DNA from: JADJGC01 sp964576925
GTDB lineage: Bacteria; Zixibacteria; MSB-5A5; CAIYYT01
Length of the DNA stretch: 64,000 nt
Reading direction: 5' to 3'
Assembly: GCA_964576925.1 (NCBI GenBank)
Contig: CAZNWJ010000002.1
Span: 248,001-312,000, forward strand
Below are positions 9,618-18,687 of the stretch, piece after piece. The position numbers and the translations under genes are program-made. The notes under the pieces are model-generated. The model worked only from the letters and a program-made list of their open reading frames with translations. It was not told the DNA's origin and did not search any database. The stretch's first letter is position 1. The number at the start of each line of letters is the position of its first letter.

Positions 9618-10496
9618 ATGATCGAATATTCGGAAAACGACATCGCGGTCGTTGCCCTGCGTGAATACGCCGGGGTCGGTCCGCGCACTCTGCAATTGTT
9701 GATCACGCACTTTGAGACGATCGAAGGCATTTTTGCCAGCGCTCCGGGGGAGATCGCCGAGCTGCCGCGCATGAGTGCTGAGAAGGAAGAACAGATTCGT
9801 CTCGCTATCGACAACGCCGAGTTGATCCGACGCCGCCTCGAAGAGTATGCAGAGAATGGCATCTTCCTGACGACGATAGTCCGGCGTGATTATCCAGAGT
9901 CGTTGCTGGAAATCAGCGAGACGCCGCCGTTGCTGTATTACAGAGGCAATCTCAGCCTGACGCGCGAAAGCGCCGTCGCAATCGTCGGCTCGCACGAGGC
10001 ATCGGCGGAGGCAATCGGCGAAGCCGTGCGGCTTGGCAGCCTGATCGCCGGAACCGGAACCGTCGTCGTCTCCGGCCTGGCTCGCGGCATAGATGCCGGG
10101 GCCCACATTGGCGCTCTCAAGTCCGGGGGCAAGACAATCGCCGTGCTGGGCAGCGGCCTGGAAAACATTTACCCGGCAGAACACCAGGGGTTGGCCGAAA
10201 GCATTCTTGAGCATGGCCTGATCTGCTCCGAGTATCCGCCGGAGACCGAGGTTGACTCCGGTCGGCTCATCGCGCGCAATCGTATCACCGTGGGATTGGC
10301 GCGTTCAATCATAGTTGTTGAAATTACCTCGGGCACGGGGGGGACAGCCAGCGCCATTAAAGAGACCCTGCGCCAGGGGAAAGCGCTCTTCACCTGTTTC
10401 AATCCCAATGCCGAAGGGGCATCGACCAATAATCTCGGCGCAGTCTATTTGAAAGAGGCGGAGGATTGGAAGATGGTTGTCCGCTACATGGTCTAG
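9618..10496 (+). CDS. dprA: DNA processing protein DprA/Smf
   Basis: DprA binds incoming single-stranded DNA and loads RecA during natural transformation. The 292-residue protein has an N-terminal SAM-like helical domain (GVGPRTLQLL near residue 20). A Rossmann-like core follows with IVGSHEAS, SGLARGIDAGAH, LGSGLENIYP, RNRITVGLA and TSGTGGTASA. There is no C-terminal winged-helix (DML1) extension, so it is the short form. Other competence genes are not in the window. The following yigZ-like gene starts within about 30 bp, suggesting cotranscription. One oddity is IVGSHEAS where IVGxRxxT is usual. Confidence 0.92.
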   Translation: MIEYSENDIAVVALREYAGVGPRTLQLLITHFETIEGIFASAPGEIAELPRMSAEKEEQIRLAIDNAELIRRRLEEYAENGIFLTTIVRRDYPESLLEISETPPLLYYRGNLSLTRESAVAIVGSHEASAEAIGEAVRLGSLIAGTGTVVVSGLARGIDAGAHIGALKSGGKTIAVLGSGLENIYPAEHQGLAESILEHGLICSEYPPETEVDSGRLIARNRITVGLARSIIVVEITSGTGGTASAIKETLRQGKALFTCFNPNAEGASTNNLGAVYLKEAEDWKMVVRYMV

Positions 10497-10522
10497 CGCG
10501 GCAAAGAGGGCGGACTGACATA

Positions 10523-11155
10523 TTGCAGGATTCCTTTCGCACAATTGCCGCACCTGTCACAAGGGAATTGCGTATCGAGCGCTCGCGATTCCTTGGCAGC
10601 GCCGTTCGCGTAACTTCACGCGAAAACGCCGAAACAATCTACTCGGAAATTCAGAGGCGCTATCATGACGCCACTCACAACTGCTACGCTTATCGAATGG
10701 GATTGGATAGCAACTCCTCCACGCGCTATTCAGACGACGGCGAGCCTGCAGGTACAGCCGGACGGCCAATTCTTGAAGCAATCGATTCTGCCGGACTGAC
10801 CGATGTTCTGGTCGTGGTTACACGCTATTTTGGCGGGGTCAAGTTGGGAACCGGCGGCCTCGCCCGTGCCTATCGAGACACGGCGACGGCAACTTTACAA
10901 GAAGCTCGGGTTGTTGAGGAGCTCATCTATCAGTACTTCAAATTGGCGTTTGACCATGATGACACGTCGATCGTAATGCACTTACTCTCAGAGTCTGGAA
11001 TCCGCCCGGTGCAAACCGAGTATGCTGAATCCGTGATCATAACCGCTCGCATCCGGCAATCGCAGTTTGAGGCGCTGCAGAATCAATTGCTGAACCGATC
11101 GCGAGGCCGCGCCAGGATCGAACCTCTTACTCGACCGGAGGAGGACGAAATCTGA
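10523..11155 (+). CDS. IMPACT/YigZ family protein (UPF0029)
   Basis: A YigZ/IMPACT-fold protein. The N-terminal RWD-like/S5-type domain carries ERSRFLGSA, DATHNCYAYR, SDDGEPAGTAGRPIL and TRYFGGVKLGTGGLARAYRD, the family's highly conserved blocks. A short C-terminal EF-G IV/V-like ferredoxin domain (DUF1949) follows. The function in bacteria is unclear; homologues touch ribosome or translation control. The frame extends back to 10466, but TTG at 10523, preceded by a gagggcgg Shine-Dalgarno, gives the usual ~210 residues. The gene ends inside the next gene's start (4-bp overlap). Confidence 0.88.
   Translation: MQDSFRTIAAPVTRELRIERSRFLGSAVRVTSRENAETIYSEIQRRYHDATHNCYAYRMGLDSNSSTRYSDDGEPAGTAGRPILEAIDSAGLTDVLVVVTRYFGGVKLGTGGLARAYRDTATATLQEARVVEELIYQYFKLAFDHDDTSIVMHLLSESGIRPVQTEYAESVIITARIRQSQFEALQNQLLNRSRGRARIEPLTRPEEDEI
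11137..11151 (+). promoter_or_regulatory. Strong Shine-Dalgarno before a CTG start
   Basis: GGAGGAGG at 11137-11144 lies 7 nt before CTG at 11152-11154. That CTG overlaps the TGA of the preceding gene exactly as ATGA/GTGA overlaps do elsewhere in this window. It points to a CTG initiation codon for the PAP2 gene. Confidence 0.6.
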
Positions 11156-11736
11156 GTTTCCTGCTTGATCTGGATACGGAGTTGTTTGTTGCTATCAACT
11201 CCGGGCTGGCGAATCCTGTCTCGGATTTTCTCATGCCGATCTTCACCAATTCCTGGTTTCTGCGCGCCGTGCTGGCGGTCATTTTCATGGCCCTGCTCAT
11301 CTTCGGCGAGCGCAGAGGTCGGTTGGCTGCCATCGGGTGTCTTCTCACGGTGGCACTCTCCGATCAGATATCTGCCCAATTGCTCAAACCGCTTGTTGAG
11401 CGAATTCGCCCTTGCCACGTTCTGCCGGATGTGCATCTACTTGTCAACTGTTCTCAAGGCCTGTCGTTTCCCTCTTCCCATGCCGCCAATACTTTCGGGC
11501 AGGCGGCATTCCTCGGCATTGTCTTCCCGCGTTGGCGATGGTACCTCGTTGGATTCGCTGCCATCGTAAGCTACTCGCGAATCGCTGTTGGCGTACACTA
11601 CCCGCTTGATGTTCTCGCAGGTGCCGGAGTCGGTATTCTCGCGGGACTGCTCGTACTGCTGGTCTGGCGACTGGTTGAACAGCGCTGGCCGCGGCTCTTC
11701 GTCCCGACCTCCAAACCAACGGGCAATTCTCTATAA
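11152..11736 (+). CDS. PAP2-family membrane phosphatase
   Basis: Likely a lipid phosphatase of the PAP2 superfamily, for example acting on undecaprenyl pyrophosphate or phosphatidate at the membrane. All three signature blocks are present: KPLVERIRP, PSSH and SRIAVGVHYPLD, which provide the Lys/Arg phosphate clamp and the two catalytic His. About five membrane segments are visible. The first standard start would be TTG 11182, but this removes the conserved amphipathic LLDLDTELF segment. CTG 11152, with an excellent ribosome site and stop overlap with the previous gene, is preferred (194 residues). An undecaprenyl-phosphate role would fit the polysaccharide genes downstream, but this is inference. 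Confidence 0.88.
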   Translation: MSFLLDLDTELFVAINSGLANPVSDFLMPIFTNSWFLRAVLAVIFMALLIFGERRGRLAAIGCLLTVALSDQISAQLLKPLVERIRPCHVLPDVHLLVNCSQGLSFPSSHAANTFGQAAFLGIVFPRWRWYLVGFAAIVSYSRIAVGVHYPLDVLAGAGVGILAGLLVLLVWRLVEQRWPRLFVPTSKPTGNSL

Positions 11737-11882
11737 CAGAGGAAATTTCTTCCGTCAATCGCTTGCTCGTGAAACGAAGTCCGGCCTCTATCTTCGCCTA
11801 AGTTATTGTCATACAACAGCCAAATCGTGCGGTCGCGTTCTGGCATCCGGCTTGCTATTTGCATGACGGGGCTCGGAGGGTC

Positions 11883-12944
11883 ATGGAGCGACTAGCAGTT
11901 ACGACACCCGGTCAGAGGCCAGATCTCACTGGAGTTCTGCGATTACTGCACCGCAATGCCAAATTCATTTTAGCCTGTTCCGTCGTCGTGACTCTGGGCG
12001 TGGGTGTGATCAATTTCTTGTTGCCGAATCGATATGTCTCCAGCGGGACCTTGCTTCCGACGGGGGGAACCAATCCTGCGCAGGCTCTTGGCAACCTCGC
12101 CAGTGCGATTCCCGCGCTGGAAATGATGGACACGGACTCCGACCCAACCTCCTCCTCCAAACTTTTCCCGGAAATGTTGCGCTCGGATGTCATCCGCAAA
12201 CGCGTGTTGGCGGCTCCGATACCGCCCGGGCTGGTCGGGGAACTTGAAGCATCCACGATTGGCGAAGTGATCGACAATGACCCGATCGCTGCGCTGGAAG
12301 AACTGACAGCAAAGACATCTGTCGGTAAGGACAAGATCACGGGAATTGTGACAGTTGGCTTCGAGTGGACTAATCCGCGATTTGCGCAGCTTGTGGCATC
12401 GGAGTATTTGCGCCAACTTGATGAATTCTGTTCGAGCGAGCGCTTTGCCCGCCTGGATGAAAATCGCGAGTTCGTGTCGTCACGACTGAAAGAGACTGAA
12501 CAACGGCTCCACGAAGTGGAAGACTCGCTGCTTTCGTTCCGCGAGCAAAATCGCAACTACTTGATCGGCTCGGCGCCCGATCTGCAATTGGAGCATGAGC
12601 GCCTGACGCGCAAGGCTGTTGAGATCGGCCAGGTTTACGCCCTGCTTGCCCAGCAACTGGAAATGGCAACGATCGAGGCCCAACGCAAGAAGCCGGTCGT
12701 CGCGGCACTCGACTTTCCCTCGATTCCTGACAAGAAGTCGGGTCCGCATCGCCTGCTCAACATCATCCAATCGTTCATCGCGGGTCTGATTCTCGCTAGC
12801 AGTTGGGTGCTCGGCCGCGACTACTTTGCGCGGATCATCACACCGCAGGAAAGCGCCGATCTCCGCGAAATGCGTACCGAGTTGCGCAACCAGCTCGGTG
12901 ATGTCACACGGCGACTCCGTCTTCGCCGAAAGGCCGAAGTATGA
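11883..12944 (+). CDS. Wzz/GNVR-type polysaccharide chain-length or co-polymerase protein
   Basis: An inner-membrane protein of the polysaccharide co-polymerase family. It has an N-terminal cytoplasmic stub, TM1 (FILACSVVVTLGVGVINFLL), a Wzz-like beta region beginning RYVSSGTLLP, a coiled-coil (LKETEQRLHEVEDSLLSFREQ) and a second TM near the C-terminus (SFIAGLILASSWVLG). No tyrosine-kinase domain follows. It should set chain length or assist export of a surface glycan made by the adjacent ligase/polymerase gene. A TTG at 11859 is also in frame; ATG 11883 is preferred although the GGAGGG before it is very close. It overlaps the next gene by 4 bp. Confidence 0.8.
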   Translation: MERLAVTTPGQRPDLTGVLRLLHRNAKFILACSVVVTLGVGVINFLLPNRYVSSGTLLPTGGTNPAQALGNLASAIPALEMMDTDSDPTSSSKLFPEMLRSDVIRKRVLAAPIPPGLVGELEASTIGEVIDNDPIAALEELTAKTSVGKDKITGIVTVGFEWTNPRFAQLVASEYLRQLDEFCSSERFARLDENREFVSSRLKETEQRLHEVEDSLLSFREQNRNYLIGSAPDLQLEHERLTRKAVEIGQVYALLAQQLEMATIEAQRKKPVVAALDFPSIPDKKSGPHRLLNIIQSFIAGLILASSWVLGRDYFARIITPQESADLREMRTELRNQLGDVTRRLRLRRKAEV

Positions 12945-13687
12945 AGGCCGTAATCCTTGCCGGCGGCACCGGTACGCGCTTGCGACCTTACACGACGATT
13001 CTTCCCAAACCCCTCATGCCCGTCGGCAATTATCCGATCTCCGAAATTCTGGTTCGTCAGCTCCGGCATTATGGCGTGAACGAAATCACGTTTGCGGTCG
13101 GCTACCTCAACCAGCTGATCGAAGCTTATTTCGGTGACGGCAAACGCTGGGGTGTGGCGATCAAGTACCTGCGTGAAGCTTCTCCCCTGGGGACCGCCGG
13201 GCCGCTCGCGCAATTGGCGGACTTCGATCAACCGCTCCTCGTGATGAACGGGGACATTCTCACCGACCTTGATTTTGCGCTCTTCTACCGGGCCCATCTC
13301 GACAACGGCGCAGAGGTTTCCGTAGCGACATACACCAAGACTGTGAAAATCGATCTGGGAGTCGTCGTCAGCAATCGGGGTAATGAAATAGTCGAGTACC
13401 TCGAGAAACCTACGAGCACCTACCAGGTGAGCATGGGCGTCTACGCGTTTTCTCCGGCGGTGTTGAACCTGATTCCATCCGGTGAGAGATTTGATTTTCC
13501 CGACCTGGTAACCAAGCTGATCTCGGTCGGCCGCAAGGTTCGGGTCTTCCCGCACGACGGGCTCTGGCTCGATATCGGGCGTTCGGAGGATTACCTCGCC
13601 GCTGCGGAGGTAATGGAACAGAACTTCGAGAAGTTGATGCCCGGCGCCAGCGAGCCGGTGAGTTCATATCGGGTCGAAGCTGAGTGA
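12941..13687 (+). CDS. Sugar-phosphate nucleotidyltransferase
   Basis: A nucleotidyltransferase of the mannose-1-phosphate guanylyltransferase/glucose-1-phosphate uridylyl- or thymidylyltransferase group. The signature LAGGTGTRLRPYT is at residues 6-18, with PKPLMPVGNYP following. NGDILTDLDF is the metal-binding Asp loop, and EKP and WLDIGRSEDY are family marks. At 248 residues it is the short form without a left-handed helix domain. It makes an NDP-sugar for the glycan unit, but base and sugar cannot be told from sequence. It is translationally coupled on both sides (ATGA overlap upstream, GTGA-type overlap downstream). Confidence 0.88.
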   Translation: MKAVILAGGTGTRLRPYTTILPKPLMPVGNYPISEILVRQLRHYGVNEITFAVGYLNQLIEAYFGDGKRWGVAIKYLREASPLGTAGPLAQLADFDQPLLVMNGDILTDLDFALFYRAHLDNGAEVSVATYTKTVKIDLGVVVSNRGNEIVEYLEKPTSTYQVSMGVYAFSPAVLNLIPSGERFDFPDLVTKLISVGRKVRVFPHDGLWLDIGRSEDYLAAAEVMEQNFEKLMPGASEPVSSYRVEAE

Positions 13688-15708
13688 TCGGAGCTAAACG
13701 TATGCAAGCAGCGGTTATCAAGAGAATCGGCTACAAGGTCAAGCGCAAGCTCCGCGTAGTCCGGGCTTTGGTCCCCATGCCGAGACCTTCGGATGAGAGG
13801 TTCATTCGCGAATTGGGGGACAATGCCGGCGAGCTCTTGACAGATTTCCCGTTGATCTTCGACGGGCTCCAGGATCCGGCTGCAAAAAGAAAATTATCGC
13901 AGGACCGTTCCGGCGACGTCGATCGTGCCCGGGAAACAGCGCGTCGGGCCCAACTCCATAACTTCGATTTGCTCGGTTCCGGCTGGATCGATTTGGGTCC
14001 GCAAATCGATTGGTCGCTCGATTTCAAGAGCGGCAAGCGCTGGGACAAACGCGATCATCGCCTGCAGAAACTGGTAGATCTCTCGGATAATTCCGACGTC
14101 AAAGTCCCGTGGGAGCTGTCGCGCTGCCAACATTTCCTGCCCATGGCCATTACCCATTTCATGACGGGTGATGAAGCTCTCGCCACGGAATTTGAGAACC
14201 AGGTCAACTCCTGGATCATCGACAACGAATATCATCAGTCCGTCAATTGGTCATGCGCGATGGATGTGGCGATCCGGTGCCTAAACTGGCTGACGGCCTA
14301 CCAGATCTTTTCGCTCAACCACCGGTTTGAAGAGCGATTTCAAGCGCGCCTGGCGCTCGAACTCTACAAAGGCGGACGCTCGATCTGGGAAAACCGCGAG
14401 AATACGGGAGCCGGTTACAATACGAATCATTATCTCGCTGACCTCATCGGTCTTCTCTATCTCGGCTGGATGTTCCGTTCCGTGCCGCAGGCCAGGGAGT
14501 GGTTTGGCTTCGCGCAGCGCGAACTTGAGCAAGAGATGCAGCTTCAAGTTCACACGGACGGCATTGACTACGAGTCCTCGCTGCCTTACCACGGACTCGT
14601 GACAGAGTTCTTTTTCTACGCCCAACATCTCTGTGCACGAATCGACCGCGGCTTCTCACAACAATACTGCGATCGTCTCGCCCGGATGGTGTCCAACCTG
14701 GCCCGGTTTACCGGCGCCGATGGCCTGGTTGAGAATTTCGGCGACAACGATGACGGCCGCCTGTTTCGCATTTTATGGCGCGGTTCCCGCGATTACCGCG
14801 ACTTGCTCAGCATGAGTGGGCCGGCGGCGATTCCACAGTGCGAGGAGCCGACAATTGAACGCGTGCTGCTCAAATCGCAGCGCCAAGCACACGCTGAGGC
14901 GACTCCAACCAATCCCGCGTTAGAGTCAGTTCTTCTCTCGGCGACCGGAATCTGCCAATTGCGAAGCGATGACATCGTACTGAACTTCTTTGCCAATGGC
15001 GTCGGCACTGCGGGCCTGGGTAATCACAAGCACAACGATCTGCTGAGTTTTACTCTCGAATATCGCGGTTCGCGCGTCTTCGTCGATCCCGGCAGCTATG
15101 TCTATACGGTAGAGGAAGCCGCGCGAAACCAGTTCCGCTCGACACGAAACCACAATACCGTCACGATAGACGGCCAGGAACAGAATCGCATGGTCCCCGG
15201 ACTGCTCTTTCATCTGCGTCCCGATGGGAAACCGCGCCTTGTCGACTGGAGATCTCAGCCGGACCATGACCTGGTCGTCGCCGAACACGACTGCTACTCG
15301 CGATTGGATGAACCGGTGATTCATCGTCGTGCGATCCTGCTTCGCCGCTCCACTTCGGCAGTAGTGATTCGTGATACACTATTGGGTGCGGGGGGCCATG
15401 AAATCGAGTTCAACTTTCACCTCGAGCGGTTGGCAATTGTGATGACAAGCGCCGGCGCTGTTCTGCTCCGTACCGACCCGTCGCGTCCAGGTTTGCTATT
15501 TGAAGAGATCGACGCCAATCGGACCCTGACACTTGATACCAGCTGGATTTCGCCTTCCTATGGAGTCAAGTACCCTTCGCTACGATTAAGCAAGCGAGTC
15601 ATTCCTGAACTTCCTTACGAGACCACGTTTGTGATCATTCCGGAGGACTCGCTGGAGCGGGAAAGCGCGCAGGCCTTGGTGAGTAAACTCAGCGATCTCA
15701 CATCATGA
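13684..15708 (+). CDS. Heparinase II/III-family polysaccharide lyase-like protein
   Basis: The 674-residue protein has the two-part heparinase II/III layout. An N-terminal (alpha/alpha) toroid carries WELSRCQHFLP, NWSCAMDVAIRCLNWL, NTNHYLADL and YHGLVTEFF. A C-terminal beta-sandwich carries LGNHKHNDLLSF, DPGSYVYT and STRNHNTV. The conserved Asn/His/Tyr residues expected of the lyase family are there. There is no signal peptide, so it may act in the cytoplasm or leave by another path. GTG 13684 gives the stop-overlap start; ATG 13702 is an alternative. It is embedded between glycan synthesis genes, where such proteins are often thought to trim or edit the polymer. That role is inferred. Confidence 0.85.
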   Translation: MIGAKRMQAAVIKRIGYKVKRKLRVVRALVPMPRPSDERFIRELGDNAGELLTDFPLIFDGLQDPAAKRKLSQDRSGDVDRARETARRAQLHNFDLLGSGWIDLGPQIDWSLDFKSGKRWDKRDHRLQKLVDLSDNSDVKVPWELSRCQHFLPMAITHFMTGDEALATEFENQVNSWIIDNEYHQSVNWSCAMDVAIRCLNWLTAYQIFSLNHRFEERFQARLALELYKGGRSIWENRENTGAGYNTNHYLADLIGLLYLGWMFRSVPQAREWFGFAQRELEQEMQLQVHTDGIDYESSLPYHGLVTEFFFYAQHLCARIDRGFSQQYCDRLARMVSNLARFTGADGLVENFGDNDDGRLFRILWRGSRDYRDLLSMSGPAAIPQCEEPTIERVLLKSQRQAHAEATPTNPALESVLLSATGICQLRSDDIVLNFFANGVGTAGLGNHKHNDLLSFTLEYRGSRVFVDPGSYVYTVEEAARNQFRSTRNHNTVTIDGQEQNRMVPGLLFHLRPDGKPRLVDWRSQPDHDLVVAEHDCYSRLDEPVIHRRAILLRRSTSAVVIRDTLLGAGGHEIEFNFHLERLAIVMTSAGAVLLRTDPSRPGLLFEEIDANRTLTLDTSWISPSYGVKYPSLRLSKRVIPELPYETTFVIIPEDSLERESAQALVSKLSDLTS

Positions 15709-17219
15709 GCACTTCTTCCTTGACCGTCGGGCGAATTGCGCCGCGGGTCAGCTTGGTACTTCTCGCCGCCGTGGCGATCGCTGCCACCCTGCTGCTGCCA
15801 TCAGTTTCTCCTTTGGTTGCCGGAATGGCCCTGATTGGTCTTGGTGCAGTCGGCTTGGCTCTACTGCGATTCAGGAACCTGGCTTACTGGGGACTGATTG
15901 CGGTGTTGCCCCTTGAAGCAACCTTTGTCATTGAAGCCGGTTTCTCCATCTTGCCTGCCTACCTACTGCTGGCCCTGCAGATCGGCCTCATGACGCTATA
16001 TCGTGAGCGGATCGAGTTCGAGCGGTTTCCAACAAAGCTTCTGAGCGGATACCTCGCCGTTGTCGTGCTGTCGTTGCTTTACGCCTACATCGTTACCCCG
16101 CCGCTGGTCGATACAACAGGCGCAATGACGACTCGCGCCTCCGCACTGCGCCCCATTGTCCAAACCGGGCTCGTCGCATTGTACATAGTTTTCTTCGCCA
16201 TCGTGCTTCAGCGCAATCGCACCGCATCGGCTATTCGCAATTCGCTTCAAGTTTATCTCGGGATCGCTGCGATGCTGGCCGTGCTCGGGTGCTGGCAATC
16301 GCTGGCAGTGACGCTCGATTTCCCGGGAAAAGACTTCACCCAGGCTTTTGGCGCCATCTCCGGCGAGCAATATCGCTACGGCGAGACGCGCTTCTATTCG
16401 GCGCTGATAACCGGCTTTGCGCCGCGGACGACGTTTCGCGAGTCGTTGCATTTCTCCCATTATTTGATATCCGTTGTGCCGCTGGCTTTGACGTTGCTCT
16501 TCTATCGCAGGCAGCTTCCTGAACAATGGCGGCTCAGGTTCTTGCCGGCTTTAGTTGTCTTCGGCAGCGCGGCGCTCTTTCTCACGATGTCGCGCTCCGG
16601 CTGGATTGCCATGCTGTCTGCCCTCGCCTTTGTCGCTTTCTTCGCACCCAAGCGGCAGGTCTTGAAGTACCTGGCCTGCTGCGCAGGGGCGCTGTTACTC
16701 CTGGGCGGAATCTTGACCTCGCTGGGGTATTTTCGTTTTGATCTCGGTCTCTGGGAATTGATCGCTCTGCGTTTGGATGCAGGACTCATGGAATCGGATC
16801 CCCGAGTGATGTACCTGAACGCGCTTTGGGCGACCTTCCGTGATTACCCGATTCTCGGCGTCGGTATCGGTAACTACGGCGCTTTTGGGGCGGCCGCAGC
16901 AGGTATTCCCACCTTGCTTTCAGCGCATTCCATTTTTCTGAATGCGTTGGTGGAGACTGGTCTTCTCGGGTTCCTCGCCCTGGGAGGGTTCATTCTTCAC
17001 TTCTTTGTGAGTTTAGTCCGGGCAATCCGGCGATCCCGCAATATGGCGCTCTACCCCTACCTGGTCGGAGTCGGCGCCGGGATATTCGGTATGACGCTGC
17101 AATACTTCACCTTTGGTGACCGACCGTCTTTTTGCTTCCTTTTCTCTCTTGCTATCGGCTACGCCCTGATCTATCTGGCTTCAGAGAATAGCGTTGCTTC
17201 AGGTCCGGAAACTGTTTAA
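15705..17219 (+). CDS. O-antigen ligase/polymerase (Wzy/WaaL-like) membrane protein
   Basis: A polytopic membrane protein of 504 residues with about 11-12 hydrophobic segments. A long external loop before the last helices carries the Wzy_C-type pattern RVMYLNALWATFRDYPILGVGIGNY, followed by AHSIFLNALVETGLLGF. These are standard marks of O-antigen ligase/polymerase family proteins, which join or transfer undecaprenyl-linked glycans on the outer face of the inner membrane. It starts in a 4-bp overlap with the heparinase-like gene and ends the polysaccharide unit. No glycosyltransferase or flippase is encoded nearby. Confidence 0.88.
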   Translation: MSTSSLTVGRIAPRVSLVLLAAVAIAATLLLPSVSPLVAGMALIGLGAVGLALLRFRNLAYWGLIAVLPLEATFVIEAGFSILPAYLLLALQIGLMTLYRERIEFERFPTKLLSGYLAVVVLSLLYAYIVTPPLVDTTGAMTTRASALRPIVQTGLVALYIVFFAIVLQRNRTASAIRNSLQVYLGIAAMLAVLGCWQSLAVTLDFPGKDFTQAFGAISGEQYRYGETRFYSALITGFAPRTTFRESLHFSHYLISVVPLALTLLFYRRQLPEQWRLRFLPALVVFGSAALFLTMSRSGWIAMLSALAFVAFFAPKRQVLKYLACCAGALLLLGGILTSLGYFRFDLGLWELIALRLDAGLMESDPRVMYLNALWATFRDYPILGVGIGNYGAFGAAAAGIPTLLSAHSIFLNALVETGLLGFLALGGFILHFFVSLVRAIRRSRNMALYPYLVGVGAGIFGMTLQYFTFGDRPSFCFLFSLAIGYALIYLASENSVASGPETV

Positions 17220-17274
17220 TTTCTTGACCTAGGAAATCCTTTCGGTTCTCTATTGGAGCGTGATTTGAACCACG

Positions 17275-18027
17275 ATGGCGAGTGTTCTGCAACACCGTGC
17301 GCCGGCAATTCGCGTGCTCGTGATCTTGATCATGGCTGGATTGGTTGCCGGTCAAGCATGTAGTCAGGAGACGATGGACGAAGCGCGTCACGACCCCTAC
17401 TTTCACCAACGGCAGGCGATGGTCGACAAACAGATTGTCAACCGCGGAGTCTCCTCGCCGGGGGTGCTTGCGGCGCTGCGCTCGGTCTTGCGCCACGAAT
17501 TTGTACCCGAAGACCAGAAGCCGGATGCCTACACGGATGGACCACTCCCGATCGGTCTGGGACAGACGATTTCCCAGCCTTACATCGTCGCCCTCATGAC
17601 CGAGTTGGCCAGGATCGACTCAGCAGCGAAGGTTCTCGAAGTCGGCACGGGCTCGGGTTATCAGGCGGCGGTTCTTGCCGAGCTGGCAGACTCGGTCTTC
17701 AGTATTGAAATCGTTGAACCGCTGTGCCGCAGAGCCGATTCGATACTAAGTCGTCTCGGCTACCGGAACGTCGAGGTTCGCTGCGGCGACGGCTATCGCG
17801 GATGGCAGGAACATGCCCCCTTCGACGCCATCCTCGTCACGGCGGCGCCCGATCACGTTCCCCAGCCTCTGATCGACCAACTCAAGATTGGCGGTCGGTT
17901 GATTATCCCCGTCGGCGACAGGAATCAGGAATTGATCCAAATCACGCGTTCGGCCGACGGAGCGGTTACAAAGTCGGTAATCCCGGTGCGCTTTGTTCCT
18001 ATGACTGGCGAAGCGCAGGCCGAATAG
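17275..18027 (+). CDS. pcm: Exported protein-L-isoaspartate O-methyltransferase
   Basis: PCMT uses S-adenosylmethionine to methylate isoaspartyl residues and start their repair. The core is complete: RHEFVPEDQ, YTDGPLPIGLGQTISQPYIVALM, the SAM motif VLEVGTGSGYQAA, and the ending GGRLIIPVG. Unusually, the protein begins with a ~30-residue leader with a positive start, a hydrophobic stretch (VLVILIMAGLVAG) and ACSQE. That looks like a Sec signal, possibly a lipoprotein although the lipobox is imperfect. If it is exported, the SAM supply is a puzzle; periplasmic PCMT-like proteins do exist in Gram-negative genomes. ATG 17275 is the only good start. Confidence 0.88.
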   Translation: MASVLQHRAPAIRVLVILIMAGLVAGQACSQETMDEARHDPYFHQRQAMVDKQIVNRGVSSPGVLAALRSVLRHEFVPEDQKPDAYTDGPLPIGLGQTISQPYIVALMTELARIDSAAKVLEVGTGSGYQAAVLAELADSVFSIEIVEPLCRRADSILSRLGYRNVEVRCGDGYRGWQEHAPFDAILVTAAPDHVPQPLIDQLKIGGRLIIPVGDRNQELIQITRSADGAVTKSVIPVRFVPMTGEAQAE

Positions 18028-18100
18028 CCTTTTTTGTTGCTTATTTGCTCCCCGAATATCTTCTTTCTTCCAAGATTCTATCGGGAGGGGTTCCCAATCC

Positions 18101-18670
18101 ATGAGTTTCACGCTTAGCAGTTTCTTCTTCCTGTGCATGATTGCGGGGCTGATCTATGCCCTGCTCTCGGCCATCTTCTCCGGGATATTTTCCGGGCACG
18201 GCGACGGAGCCACAGTCGGCGACAACGTCGACGCAACCGGGGAGCATTCGTCCATCGGCGGCGAACTCCACTTCTCGCCGCTGTCGCCGGCTGTACTGGC
18301 CGTGTTCATTACGATTTTCGGCGCTGTGGGCCTGGTCTGTATTCGAGCCGCCCACTTGTCGGCCTTGCCGGCAGTCTCGATCGCAACGCTGTCAGCGCTT
18401 GGATCAGCGATTGGGACCTACTACATCTTCCGAACGCTGTATCGTAGCACCCAGGGCTCGTCCGAAGCCACCATGTCTGAACTGGTAGGGTTGGAGGCCG
18501 AGGTGCTGACGCCGCTGGAAGGCACCAAGACCGGAGAAATTGCCTACGTCCAGAAGGGGACGCGTTACACGTCCATGGCGCGCTCGAAAGACGGCAGTCG
18601 CATCGACAGCCACGCGTCGGTGAAGATTGTCAAAGTGGTCGGTAATCTTTGTATCGTTGAATTGGACTGA
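18101..18670 (+). CDS. NfeD-like membrane protein paired with flotillin
   Basis: A protein of 189 residues with an N-terminal hydrophobic helix, a short polar loop, two more helices (~65-85, 88-108) and a C-terminal beta-rich OB-fold-like domain (LVGLEAEVLTPL...GEIAYV...VKIVKVVGNLCIVEL). The C-terminal domain matches the NfeD/YuaF pattern. Such proteins are encoded next to flotillins and help organise membrane microdomains; here the flotillin gene starts 17 bp downstream. A strong GGGAGGGG ribosome site precedes ATG 18101. Confidence 0.78.
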   Translation: MSFTLSSFFFLCMIAGLIYALLSAIFSGIFSGHGDGATVGDNVDATGEHSSIGGELHFSPLSPAVLAVFITIFGAVGLVCIRAAHLSALPAVSIATLSALGSAIGTYYIFRTLYRSTQGSSEATMSELVGLEAEVLTPLEGTKTGEIAYVQKGTRYTSMARSKDGSRIDSHASVKIVKVVGNLCIVELD

Positions 18671-18687
18671 GGGAGGTCAGCAGATAA

